This document shows positions 24,776 through 36,700 of a stretch of 64,000 nt of DNA, in pieces. This stretch comes from Eleginops maclovinus. Its lineage: Eukaryota > Chordata > Actinopteri > Perciformes > Eleginopidae. The stretch's first letter is position 1. Each line of letters starts with the position of its first letter. The notes beneath the pieces were generated by a model, which ran no database searches, was not told the DNA's origin, and saw only the letters and a list, made by a program, of their open reading frames with translations. The DNA is taken from contig NC_086363.1 in the NCBI RefSeq assembly GCF_036324505.1, forward strand, positions 12,290,653-12,354,652, in the 5' to 3' direction. A program made the translations under genes and the position numbers.

Positions 24776-27416
24776 ATGTCAGGAAAAAATGGGCTAGTGT
24801 CCAGTTTACAGAGGATAATAAGCGCTGAGCAGCGGCTGAGGACGACCGACTCTCCGGTAAGTTAGCACGTTGAGGAGGATTAGCACAGTTAGCATTCGTT
24901 AGCATGGCTAGCGTTAGCTAACTAGCTGTTCATGTGAGTGAGAGCCACATGTGACTTTGGAAAATACACTGAAGTTTAAATTAAATTATAAGTCATTAAC
25001 TTGGATTTAATAAGCGTTTGTCTGTCTTAAAGTAAATACTAAAATATTATAGTTTGTGTTGAAACAGTTCCCCGTTACTTTAAGAGAGGCTAATGTGTGA
25101 TTGGGTGACACTTGTCAGAGTGAAAATAAAATAAAATAAAAGCTCAATTTTCCAGTGCATGTTGTGTACGAGTTGAATATTGCAAAGTAAAATACTACAT
25201 GTCAACTTTATAATTGATAGGAACATCAGTTTTAAGTGAATAAATTGACAACAAAAGCTATGTAAGTATTATTTTCTGTAACTAGTGCAGATACTCAGAA
25301 GCTAAGTTTCCTCTTGAATTGAAGCACAGTTGCTTTAACAGGCCTTAAAAGTTCATAGATATACACTTTAACTTAGGTTATTCTTACCAGTGATTTCTCA
25401 CACCGATCAAATTGTTACAATGTTGAGCTATTTCCTCTGTGATTCCTAAATGTTTTGCTTGTAGAGTCCGTTTGAGCAGCTTCGCCTGCATATGAATGAT
25501 GTCTTGGGAGATCAAGGCATTCTGAAAGAGGTGCTCCAACCTGGAGATGGCCCTCCTGTTCCGGAAAATGCTTCAGTGATAGGTACAATTGCAATATGTG
25601 ATCTAAAGTGTCTGGCACAGTTATCTAAATGATTTCACGCTGCCGTAACGTCTTTCTTTCCACAGCCCATTACTCTGGTTTCCTGGACTATAATGAGTGG
25701 CCTTTTGAAACCACTAAAAACCTCAAGTACCCCCGGATGATGAAGTTAGGAAAAGGCCAGTCATTTTTCTGCAGGTTCAATAGAAGATTTCTCCTTTAAT
25801 ATACAAATGATCAACGTTTCTGAAATTATTTTAAACAGATGTGACGCTGGCAGGACTGGAGCTGGGTCTGATGACCATGAGGAAGGGAGAGTTTTCTCGA
25901 TTTCTCCTCCAGCCTCAGTATGCGTACGGGGAGATGGGCTGTCCTCCGCTCGTTCCTGCTGCTGCAGTGATTCTGTACGAGATTCATATCCTGGACTTTC
26001 TCGACTCGGGACAAGTGGATGACTTCGTTGCAATGAGCCCGGTAGGAAGACTTTTGGTGTTTAAAAACCCCACAATACATTTTTAAGCCACAAGTTGCGT
26101 GCTTATGTCATGCAACAGAATATATTCTTCATATTTTTGTTTACTAATGTATGTATACGCACCTTGAAACGTATCCTTTTCAATATAGCCAGTCAGCCAC
26201 TGTTGTTTTCATAATGCAGAATAAGAGAAAAAATGCTTTATATGTTTTCTGTTTCTATTATTGGCTACTTTTCAATGCTTTCTGTCTCCAGGAGGAGCAG
26301 AACACAGTTCCTCTGTCTACACTCCTCGAAGTTGTCAACACAGTACGCAGCTTTGGCAACCGTTGCTTCAAACAGAGCCGCCATTTCAACGCCAAAGGCC
26401 GCTATAAACAGGTAAATCTATTTAAAAGGAAGTTGTTGACCTTTGTTTTTGTATATTTGTAAAGGTAAGACAGTATTTTTTGTGGGATTCTGTGGTTTTT
26501 GTCAACAGGGGGCAACGCTGCTGAGGAACAGGGAAACACAGAGCGTTGAAGAGGAGGAGAGGATCAAGAAAGAACTTATTCCTCTCTTTCTGAACCTCTC
26601 TCTCACTGAGCTCCGACTGGAGAGACCGCAAAAAGCCCTGAAGTACAGCAGCAAAGCCTTGGAGATAGACTCCGCCAACACAAAGGCTCTTTACCGCTGC
26701 GGACAGGTCAGGCGGGGCCTTTTTGTTCTCAAAACCATCAGATAAATATCCTCACAAGCTCTTGGGGTCTTAAAAGCTCCTGATATTGAATGTAAAATGA
26801 TTACAGAGGAGGGGAACAATAGGTATGATGTAAGAAGCAGTCACAATAGATGTCCAGTCACCTTGTATAAAGATGATTTTGTACAAAGCACATTTTCATT
26901 AAGATTTAACAATACATGTTCCCAATTTTAGGCACTGTGAGCCACAGTTTCCCCCAGAAATCCATGTAAGCAATTTGTTTGCACACTTCAAAATTCAGAC
27001 TGTTGTTCTCTCTATCAGGCGTATCTGGAGCTGCACGAATACGAGAGCGCCCAGGACTGCCTCATATCCGCTCAGGCAAAGAAGCCCTTTGACAGTGACA
27101 TCAACAACCTGCTGAGGAAAGTGGCAATGTAAGTTTAGAATGACCCACTCTTTGCATTGGCCTTGAAGTAGAATAAACGTATTAAAGCTTAAACTTTCCT
27201 CAAATGTTTGGCTTTTTCTTCACATGTATCTGTTGTATAGCATACTTGATGGTTGAGTTTAAATGGCGATGCTACCCTAGGCCCATAAATCGCTCTATAA
27301 GATACGTATAGAAGGTTTTTCATTTTAGTTGCTGTAAAGAAAGCTTGGACAAAGACAAAGACATGTACTCCAAGATGTTCAGAAACTTGAAGGGATCAAG
27401 AATTAAAGATGAGTAA
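24776..27416 (+). CDS. fkbp6: FKBP6, FKBP-domain/TPR co-chaperone
   Basis: FKBP6 has an FKBP fold without known isomerase activity plus TPR repeats that bind HSP90. In mammals it works in the germline piRNA pathway and in male meiosis. Exons are 24776-24856, 25465-25582, 25666-25755, 25839-26041, 26292-26411, 26509-26706, 27019-27128 and 27329-27416, all in phase, for about 335 residues (human 327 as I recall). The FKBP-like domain covers roughly residues 40-150, with SVIAHYSGFLDY, MMKLGKDVTLAGLELGLMTM and PQYAYGEMGCPPLVP. The TPR region follows (FGNRCFKQSRHFNAKGRYKQ, LFLNLSLTELRLERPQKALK, ALYRCGQAYLELHEYESAQD). The protein ends GSRIKDE. Intron 3 (25756-25838) starts with GC instead of GT. 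The gene sits between tmem244 and arhgap18, which is not its human location. Confidence 0.93.
25756..25838 (+). other. fkbp6: Non-canonical GC-AG intron of fkbp6
   Basis: This 83-base intron must be removed to join GGA AAA G to AT GTG ACG, restoring LGK-DVTL, which matches human LGE-DITL. The only donor that keeps the conserved residues is AAAAG|GCCAGT. A GT donor 5 bases further on (CCA|GTCATT) breaks the frame with any nearby acceptor, and reading through the intron reaches a stop. The acceptor TTTTAAACAG is normal. Confidence 0.7.
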
Positions 27417-28097
27417 AAAGGTAAGAATTCCTTTCTTTTCTTTTTTTAAAGTTATTTTTTGGAGTCTTTTTGCCTTTAATCGGATAGGACAGTGGAGAGT
27501 AACAGGAAAGTGGGAGAGAAAGTCGGGGTGGGATCCGGAAAAGACCACGGGCCGGGTTCGCTGGCGTACGGGGCAGGTGCTCCAGCCAGTTGCGCCACGG
27601 CCGGGGCCAGAACTCCTTTCTTTTCCCCCATGATTATTAGCAACATGTCTTTTTTTTAATGATACAAACAACCATACAGTGCTCAGATCAAACTTAGATG
27701 CACATTTAACTTAAAACAGTACATTGTGTTTACATTTTTTTGTTTAGGGATTGACTTTATTTTTGTTATGTTGCAGATGTAAAGGACAAGCTTCAAGCAA
27801 GTATTCTCTCCTGTATTGTGACTCTTAAAGCTAAACCTTTTTGTGTTTGTGTCATGTTACAAAAGGAATAATCAAGGTAAAATGCCTCCTTTATTTCCTT
27901 TAAAATAACAAGTTCAATTCTTCAAATGTTTGTTGATTTATAATGTAGCCCAATGTTTTGTTTGAGTATATGCCTAATATAATTTGCCTTCACCTCGATG
28001 TGTTATATATGAACGCTGGAAGAACATTTTCATGATCAATCTTGAGTGGCTGAATCTGTTTTGTTTTTTGTCTGCTCTGGAGATGTTTTGAAATAAA
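27417..28097 (+). other. fkbp6: fkbp6 3' UTR with probable intron and poly(A) signal
   Basis: Four bases after the TAA is a strong donor (AAAAAG|GTAAGA, 27420/27421), and a good acceptor (GTTATGTTGCAG) ends at 27776, so the 3' UTR is probably spliced. The junction is too close to the stop to trigger nonsense-mediated decay by the usual 50-base rule. AATAAA at 28092-28097 is the likely poly(A) signal. Confidence 0.5.
27460..27608 (-). repeat. tRNA-derived SINE-like repeat fragment
   Basis: The sequence GGATAGGACAGTGGAGAGTA, then the GGGTGGGATCCGGAAAAGAC region and a tail ending TTGCGCCACGGCCGGGGCC match from memory a dispersed teleost repeat whose tRNA-like head reads on the minus strand. It sits in the presumed 3' UTR intron of fkbp6. 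Confidence 0.6.
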
Positions 28098-31000
28098 TTT
28101 CCTCACTTGTAGAGAGAGTATGATTGATTGGCAGTGTAAATTATTTTGTTCATGTGGTGAAAAACTAAAAAGGAATGGATGCTAAGTATGTCTATCTGAA
28201 ACCACCGTTTTTAAGCAGAATTTTTTTGAGGGCATGAACACACTGAAATGTTTTCAGTTGTGTGAGATGGCAAAAACAGAACAGAGTCCGAGTAAAATAC
28301 CAGATTACTAGATTCTAAGACATCCTTTGCCTTTCTGTTTAAAGGTTACTAGTTGTTGATAGCACCAATAAACACCAGGGGGCGCTAATGATCAATCTCT
28401 GCCTTCAGAACTGCAACATGCTCATCAATAACCTTAGATGTAAGAAAGAATATAAGGGAATATTTAGATAAGATACCAAAGGCAACATTTTTGTTTAGTG
28501 ATCAATTTAAAATTGTGGGCAATTTTGCTCCCATATTACGTTTTCTTTTACACTAGTGGAATGAAAACATCCCAGATACACATTGAGGTTTAGGGTTTTA
28601 CTACACATTGGGACAAATACAAAAAAAACATTCTCTTAAATATTGCCTAATATTCTTTCCTTATTTGATCTGTTGTAGAATGTAATCTGCTTTTACCCAG
28701 GTCTGCTAAATGATGAGTACTACATCCGTAATTAGAGGGGCGTGGCCGAGTTTATTGTTTGCATAGGTAACGCCCCCTTAGCGCTCTAAGAGCTAGTGGT
28801 GTGCGGTGTGCAAACACTCAGCACGTGCTCAGGAATTAAGGAGATGCCACCAAAACAAGGATGTACGGAAGCCAACTATAGCAGTGGACGTGAGGTAGGT
28901 GCTCTTTTATCAATGCTCAAAAGTGACTACATTTACCCAGGTACTGTACTTAAATACTACTTCAATGTGCTTGTAATTCGCTGGAGTAATTTCATTTCAT
29001 GTTAGTTTATGCTTCTTAATTATTACAGATCAGAAGTAAATGTACTATTTACTCCACTACATTTATTTGACACTTTTAGTTGCATCGGAAATTATGATTT
29101 ATTATATCAAAATAGTATCAACAAATTAAATCAGATGTACCATAAATGCACAGAAGTATTTAAAGTAAATTAAATTAGCTCAAACTTTACCAGCAGCAAC
29201 ATTAAATCGACATATCAATGCAATACAACAATACAGTTACACTATTGTAAAATGTGTGTAGGAATTACATTGATAATAACAGATCATTTAATTTGCACAT
29301 TTTAGTACTTCTATTGCTTCTGTTAAACAAACATAGTTAACATGTATTTTTAGTGTCAGTAGGAAAACTAAATGCAACCGAGACCACTTTTAATATATCC
29401 TTTTCATAGTTATTACGTAACATTTTATTCTAAAAACATGCAGATTTGTTATGGCTGTTGACTATTTTCTGGTTGCTAGAGTGATACAGAGAGACATCCA
29501 AAAATCCCTCTGTAAAAATCGTTTGATTTTTTATGTATCAACAAAATGAAACAAACATTGAACCTGGCTTCATCCGATTTTGGAAATGTGTTAAAATCAA
29601 CACATATTTTATAAGATCGTTCCTCATTTGCATATGTAAACAACATTTTTGAAAACTACAGAAAAATGAGTATTGTCTTAATGTGATCAATAACCTGGTC
29701 AAATCTCATGTGGTTATTTGTTTTAAAATGTAGTTGTTAGATATGACATGCTAGTCAGCTCTGCCTGAGGTCATCATAATAAGTTAAGTTAATGTGTTTT
29801 TTTTGGTAATGTTTTTAACATCATTATTATTATTTGCGATGCCTGGCTGATGATACTCTTCAGGTAAAAGTATATTGAGTTTTAATGAACAACAATCATT
29901 GGCTTTCTTTGTGATTTAATGTTGGTTGCAGTCACAGTGATTGGTGATTGCAATCACCTGATTGCATTACCTTTCCTCTTCAAACGGGAATAGAATTACT
30001 GCATCTAAATAACGACTGAAAAGATTTTGTTTATAGCAAGACAAATGATCAAGAAGGCAAAACTAATATAAATATATATATTTATCTCTTCTTTATTTGG
30101 AAATGTAACTATTTAAAAAAATCTAAAATACATATGTTCATTGTTTTAATTATGATGCTTGACGATATTACAAACTTTAACCAGGGCTCACGCTTTATTG
30201 TGAGTTTTTCAGAGTTACACTTGGGAGCCATGAACGCTCCCCCCTGCCTTTGAAGCAGGCTGGCAGCATATTGTTGTCCTCGTTAACCTCCCTCATCAAG
30301 CCTCACAGCATGCTGCCATATTGTGTGAGGCAGCAATATGAGTCGGAAGTGCAGCGGAGTCAGAGGGAAATAAGTGATTTGTAGTGGCTAGACAGACGAA
30401 GTAGCGGGGGATCAGAAGGGCGGAGGCGCAGATGGCGAGGCAGAACAATCTGACCTCTTTGGCTAATCCCAGTCTTTTCCCAGTGTGGGAGTGTTTTACC
30501 ATTATCTCCCAGCATATGGCCAACAGAGCTGTTGTGGAAACTGTACCATCATTTTATCTAATCATTCTAACGAAACACTTCATCTTTTCCTCTGTTAAAT
30601 CAATCATTACTTCCTTTTAACTGTAATTACAAGTGGCTTTCCTATCATATTGACAGATTTAATTCTAACATCCTGAAATCAAAGTCCAACACATGGAGTC
30701 TACCAGAGGTAAAGTCATGTTGTCCTAACACTAGAAAAGCATAACCAATGATGAATACAAATGTATTTTACTTTTACAGCTCATGTTCTCTAAAAGACTG
30801 TAGGACTAGATGCAGATACAGGACGACAGGATGGTCTCCAGACTGGCCTACTACCTTCATCTCAGGTGAGAAATGGGACAGTGGGTTCAAAATCCTTCTA
30901 TTTGCTTCTTGGCTGCTCTCCCTTGCAATTTAATGTTACTGTTTGGGGGTTCAGATTCTTACATGTTCCATATTGAGACGCCAGTATATTACCAGTCAAT

Positions 31001-31914
31001 TTTCAGCAACACTATTGTAGTTTCAAATCTGCAAAATTAAATATTTATGTTGAAATATTGTATCACCAATCATTTTTGAGAGGTTATTGGAAAGTTGTTT
31101 AAGGGTGTGATTGTTTCATAGAAGTTTGTTGGGAAGACTGATGTCGATCACTATCTAGAGCTTTGGTTTTCAAAAAAAGGAGTTGCGTAATAAATGTTTT
31201 TTTGACTGTACATTTATAGTTACCAGTACTTTATCTTCTTGCAGGTTAAAATACTGCAAACTCATGAACTGCGATGCAAAAATGGCAATATTTTAAACAA
31301 CCACTTGGACCTTGTCATGTTTCACGTAGCAGTTTTACTATTTTCAAACCAAAAACCGTTAAGATGAGCTCTTTTTGCCTTCAGCAAGGGAAATTAATGA
31401 ATATTTGGATTGACTTGGACGTACACATTACCATGTTTTCCCTTGTGAATCTTATTGTTTCTTTTAGCTGAATGCTAATTGATGACATACTAAAAAGGGG
31501 GGAAATTATGTGTATGGAAACGTTTTTAAGCAGTGTCTGAATCAGAATGAGTGCGTCACATAACCATGGTAAGAAAATGAATGTAAACATTCAAGCAAGT
31601 GTTGCAAAAATAAAGAAACATAAGTAAATTACAATCAAGATATGTATACTTTTTCTTCAATTATAATGAAAGAACTGTGCAGTAAGTGCTTTTTCATGAG
31701 ATGTGCCTAGGTTTAAAGTACAACAAATGGAATGCATTGTAGGCTTAGTAGGTGTAGTTTCAAAGAGGTGCATTAATGTAATGTAGATGTGTGAACTAAA
31801 TAAATACGTGCATTATGCATTATTTTTATGTAAACACCATCATACTTATTTTGAAAAGCCATAAATTAATTAAAGCATTGCACCAGGAAATAGCCGGTAC
31901 ACATTTTGAGCAGG
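28098..31914. other. fkbp6-arhgap18 interval, no assigned gene
   Basis: About 3.8 kb of mainly A/T-rich DNA. It holds the orphan-exon candidate at 28844 and an acceptor/donor-bounded stretch at 30780-30865. A more balanced-composition patch at 30180-30450 contains several short inverted words, such as GCAGCATATTGTTG with CAGCAATATGAG, but I could not assign it. No transposon ends were recognised. Confidence 0.5.
28844..28894 (+). other. Possible first exon of an unassigned transcript
   Basis: An ATG opens MPPKQGCTEANYSSGRE, which ends exactly at a good donor (GTGAG|GTAGGT). The upstream 120 bases look promoter-like (GGGGCGTGGCC, AACGCCCCCTTAGCGC), standing out from the A/T-rich surroundings. 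The next acceptor-bounded stretch on this strand (30780-30865) would add only LMFSKRL before a stop. This could be a short-ORF or non-coding transcript, an alternative 5' exon of arhgap18, or chance. Confidence 0.25.
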
Positions 31915-32191
31915 AGGGGGCGCCACGACCAATGAAAAGTTGCTGTGGTTTCAACCAATCCCTGCGGAGCGTTGTATCTGTAACCACGCCCCTCACAGAA
32001 GTTGAGGAGAAGGAAACACGAGAAGCAGAGGGAGACGGGAGGAGAGTGTGATGTCAGAATGAGTCGGCAACATAACAGTCCAGCAAGGCAAAAACAATGA
32101 CAGATAGAGAGACGAATTATCAGTGAGTGAGCGGACGTCAGCTGTGTGAAAAGCAGCAGTAGAAGAAGCAAAAAGAAAACAGAGGAGAAAC
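31915..32191 (+). promoter_or_regulatory. arhgap18: arhgap18 promoter and 5' UTR
   Basis: Two CCAAT motifs on the plus strand (31929-31933 and 31955-31959), 26 bases apart, lie in a locally G/C-richer stretch with no TATA box. The 5' UTR is purine-rich (AGAAGCAAAAAGAAAACAGAGG just before the ATG). The transcription start is not determinable but probably lies near 32000. Confidence 0.5.
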
Positions 32192-33691
32192 ATGAGTCGG
32201 CAGCAGCAGGAGTCCCAGGGAGTGGTTTTAACGGGTTACCACAGCAACGCAGAACTGTTGCGGAAAATTGGACCGCGTGCCCCCGTCAGCTGTCCGCCCG
32301 CACAGGTCCAAGAGCCCACCATGCCCAGGTGCGACAAAATACTGTGTGTGTATGTGTGTGTGAGACGTTGGAATATAGCGATTTAAAGTGAGACCAGTGG
32401 CATGAAAGTGTGCAAAGGTCACAGTGATAGTGTTTTTCCTCAGTTTTCAATTTGAGAGCTGTGCAGAAAAGGCTTAATTAAATGCTTTCAGTGCGTTAAC
32501 TGCACCCTAAAGACTGACCTGAACCCTGCTGTTACTTCAAAGCAACACCTGATTACAACTTTTCCCTTTTTTTCCATGATGGGACCAAGTCAACTCCGCC
32601 CTTGGCCTTGGGTTATGTTTTTCCTTTACCACTTTCCTAATCAGCAGTTCAGCAGGTTAACCTTGACTTTTTTAAAACTAGCACAGCTTGCCTATCTAAC
32701 AACTTCTAAACTACTGTAGGTGAAGTTCAGATAACCCATTTTCTGCACTGAGCCATCGAAAAAACACGGTTCTACATCGGTGTTGATCATAAACATTAGT
32801 TTCTACAGCTATCAAGTGTTCATTCACTTATTTATAAGTTATTTCTCACTTAAGAATGCCAATTATTTGATGATTCTCTGCTACTAACTTGAGCATTCGC
32901 TACTTTCATTGTAAATGTAGTGTCTAAATCAACCTTTAAGGAATACTTCACACCTAAAATTACATTTTTTTTTTACAAAAACCTTTCTTCTCAACCTTGT
33001 TTGCAGTGTTTTAGATGCGTTTAGTGATAATCCACATGTGTTTGGTTTTAAATAGAAATTTGATTATACTGCACAGTTCACCAGATTTGTTTATTTTTGA
33101 GCATTTCAGACTTGATTCCTAAACGAATGAAAGGGAACACAGTAGGTATTTGATATACAAATGATCTTTATGTTGGTGAAGTATTTCTTTAAGTGTCTTT
33201 AGAAGTTGTGGGGCCCCTTTAGCATCCAGAATGTGGCATGCAGATTCTCTAACTCAAATGGAGCGATAAACACTATTCATCCAAAACAATATTCACTGTT
33301 TTGGTGTTTATGTAACACTGGTGGAGAGTGCTATCCGACACATTTGATTAAAATCTCCTGAATGTGTTTAATTATGCGGCGATGTAGTGTTCAGTGTGCA
33401 AACCTTTCAGTGAACCCTAACCTACTACAGAAGCCTCTTCATTTGTCAGCTGTCTCCATTCATTCAGGGGAAACCCTGACAGGGAGCTAAGCTCACATGG
33501 AAAAAACTATAGAGCTCCAGTTTTTTATTTATAACGGAGCACAATTGTTTATCCGTTCAGGCCAGGGCCGCCTGTGTGTGTCCAGTACATTTTTACATCA
33601 GCAAACCAACAACTGCTGTCAACTGTGGTGTGGTGAAAGTAAACAACCAACAGAGCAGGAATCCAGGTGGGGTTTGGACTACACACTTTCC

Positions 33692-33734
<43 letters not shown>

Positions 33735-36700
33735 AGTATGTGTGTGTTTTCCAGATGGCTTGTCAAGCTAACTAGAAAAAAACAGCATCACGTTACAGCT
33801 TGCCTTTGTCTCACCTCCCACAGCAGAGGGTGTGTGTCCTGTCTAGGTTGACGTGGAGGCTTAGTTTTGTAGTCATTGTTTCCCCTAGCCAAGAAATGAG
33901 AGACAGAGAGAGACACAGACAGAGAACTTCAGGTCTTTTAACCAGCAGTGGACATCCGGCCTAAGGAGCCTTCGGTTACATGTCAGCTGGGAGTCTCGAA
34001 CATGGAGGTCTAGGTCCTCTCAGAATGAGAGGTTAAGCTTTTAGCTAAAGGGAAGCATGTTCCTGTTGTGTTTCCTTTTGTGTACTAACCAGCACTTCCC
34101 CAAGCATCTATGTAGTGTGACTTAGTCAGTGGAAACACATGGTTTAGATTAATCCTCTGTAGTGCTACAGACAGCCTGACCCCACAGCAAAAATGCAATG
34201 CAGCACAGGAAATGACATCTGTAGAAAGGAAGAGAAGGAGAGATAGATTACTAGATGTCAGACAAGCATGAGTTGCAACTAGAAAAATGACTTCTAAAAA
34301 TGAGCAGAAGAATGTTAAAGTCCAGAGAAACAGAATCTGTTTCAAAAAAGCGGAAAAATGGCTCTTGACAGACATGGAGGCAGAACGATTGATATAAATA
34401 AACATTCAGATTCATCAGAACTAAACGAGATGACTTATTAAACCCTTGCTGAGGTCAGTGACTGCGAGAGAGGGGGAACAGAGGCCCACTCTGTGTTCCA
34501 TAGAGGGCAGCTGGCACCTGTTGATCTCAATGGGAATACCACACACACAAATGGCTGCAAAATATGACTCAGCTTTGTTCACATTGTTCACTTTGTGTAG
34601 GTTCCACATCATAAAAAGGAATCTGGTTTTCCACCTCATCCATCTGCAATGGTAGAAGAAATACTAGCTAACTTTTTTAAACATTATTTTTTTATATTCT
34701 TGGACATACTTTTGTGTGCTTTCTTGCTGAGAGAGATCGATACAACTCACTCTCTGAGGAAGCTACTTGTTTGTCGTACACTGATGTTTCTTTTTTAAAA
34801 GCTGTAATGTTAACTAGAGAACTTTTGTTACGTTTCCCCTTGTTTAAAGTCTTTATGCTAAGCTAGGCTAACCAGATGCTTACAAAATGTGGTTGTATCA
34901 ATCTTCTCATCTTACTCTGTGTAAGGCACAGTCAAGATGCCAGCAAATATATCAAAAAGGGAGATAATTGCTTATTATTGGATGTCGGTTTTTAGCCATG
35001 TCATAGGCCTTAGGGTTGCCTGCAATAGACGAGGTAAGGCTTGTTTTTAGGTTAGCCAGTTTACCGTATTTCTTTCGCAACCATAGCCGAACCAGCTCGC
35101 TGTTATTAGGAGTAAGGAGTCTGCGGTCAGTGACGGTACAATTCAAAGGAATTATGTTTAAAGTAACATGTGTCATCACAACGACAAGAGCTCCTTGAGC
35201 ATACCTTCTTAAAATAACAGAAACAAAATATTAGGCTCATAAATCCTGTAGTGTACAAGGTTAGTTGAGGACAGATGTACACACACACACACCACAGTGT
35301 GTGTTCATCACACACTCTGTGGTGTGTGTGATGAACACACACCACAGAGTGTGTGTTCATCACACAGGCTCATTATCCTTACATTAGCGAAACGTATAGT
35401 ACTGGATATGCAGAATGGTCTCTTCTTTATACTATTTAGGTGGGAGCTTGGTCATGTCATGTGGGTTTAAAAAAATAGTTCACTTGCTCAGATCTTGAAT
35501 CATATTGAACTCATCAGTGCTGAACTTGCTCTTCGTCTGCTGATACCGTTTCCTTCCATTAATGTTAACCCTCTGGAGTGTGGGACTTACTTTTACAAGC
35601 TGTGTTTCTCTCCCCACGCACATGTCCACAGCTCTGAGCAGGTGATAAAAGGTGTGCGGTACAAAGATTAGAACAATCGCACAAACAACCGCGCCACTGT
35701 TTTCCTTTGAAGGTCGTTTGCACATGTTTTCTCTGAAAGTGTGCCAGAGTGAGAATGTGTTTGTTTTACCAACAAGGGAAAGCTCTCCGTGTGTGTGTCT
35801 GTGTCTGTGTGTGAGAGCTTACTCGCGTGTACTACTCTTTGTAAAGCTTTGCATAATTTGTTTGCATTATTGTGGGTGTTTTCTGCACTTAAACGTTCAT
35901 GAACTGGGATGGTCGCAGCCCTAAAACACACACGAATATCTCCATGACCTATTCACTGACAGCAGTAATACCTGTCTTTGCTTGTGAGGTTGGAAATGGT
36001 CATTTTAACATGGTTGTATACAAGAATAACTTTTATGATCAATGTTTGATTGACAACAGGTAGTCTTAGCTAACAGTGTTTGCATAAGCATTATGTCAAT
36101 ATTAATAGTTACTACTATTTCTTGTCGGCTTTGGAACTTTGTAGTGTATCAGACAAATGTGTACTAATCGCAAATATATTTACAACTTTAAAAAACTCTG
36201 AGAGCTCAAACCTGAGCCTAATGCCCTGTCTTGCAATGTCCAAAAAATAAAAATAAATTCTGTACCGTCTTGTAAATCAGATTTGCTCCAACATTCCAAA
36301 GGTTCTTCTTTGGCTAATGCTACGTCCCTCCACACAGTAACATGAATGTCTGTCCTGTAGTTTTTCTATACACCTGTTGACAAGCTAGCTAACCAATATG
36401 AGAGTAGAACCATTTTGTCCAAACTGTCACTACAGTTTGTAAAATGTCCTGGAAAAATACCAAGATTTTGCATGCTAGCAGCTCTGTCAGGCTATGATCA
36501 GACACAGACCAATGCTAACGCTAACATGGAAAAATCCTTATATTGACAATGCTAAAATGTAGATGTAGCACGTTTACTAGTCCATAAATTAGCTTAGCGG
36601 AGTTTATTGGGCAAATAAAGGTTTTGACCTGATGACGGCCTTAAGCTGACATAATTTATTAAAGCCTTTATAATTGCAGTATTTAAAAACATGTATGATA

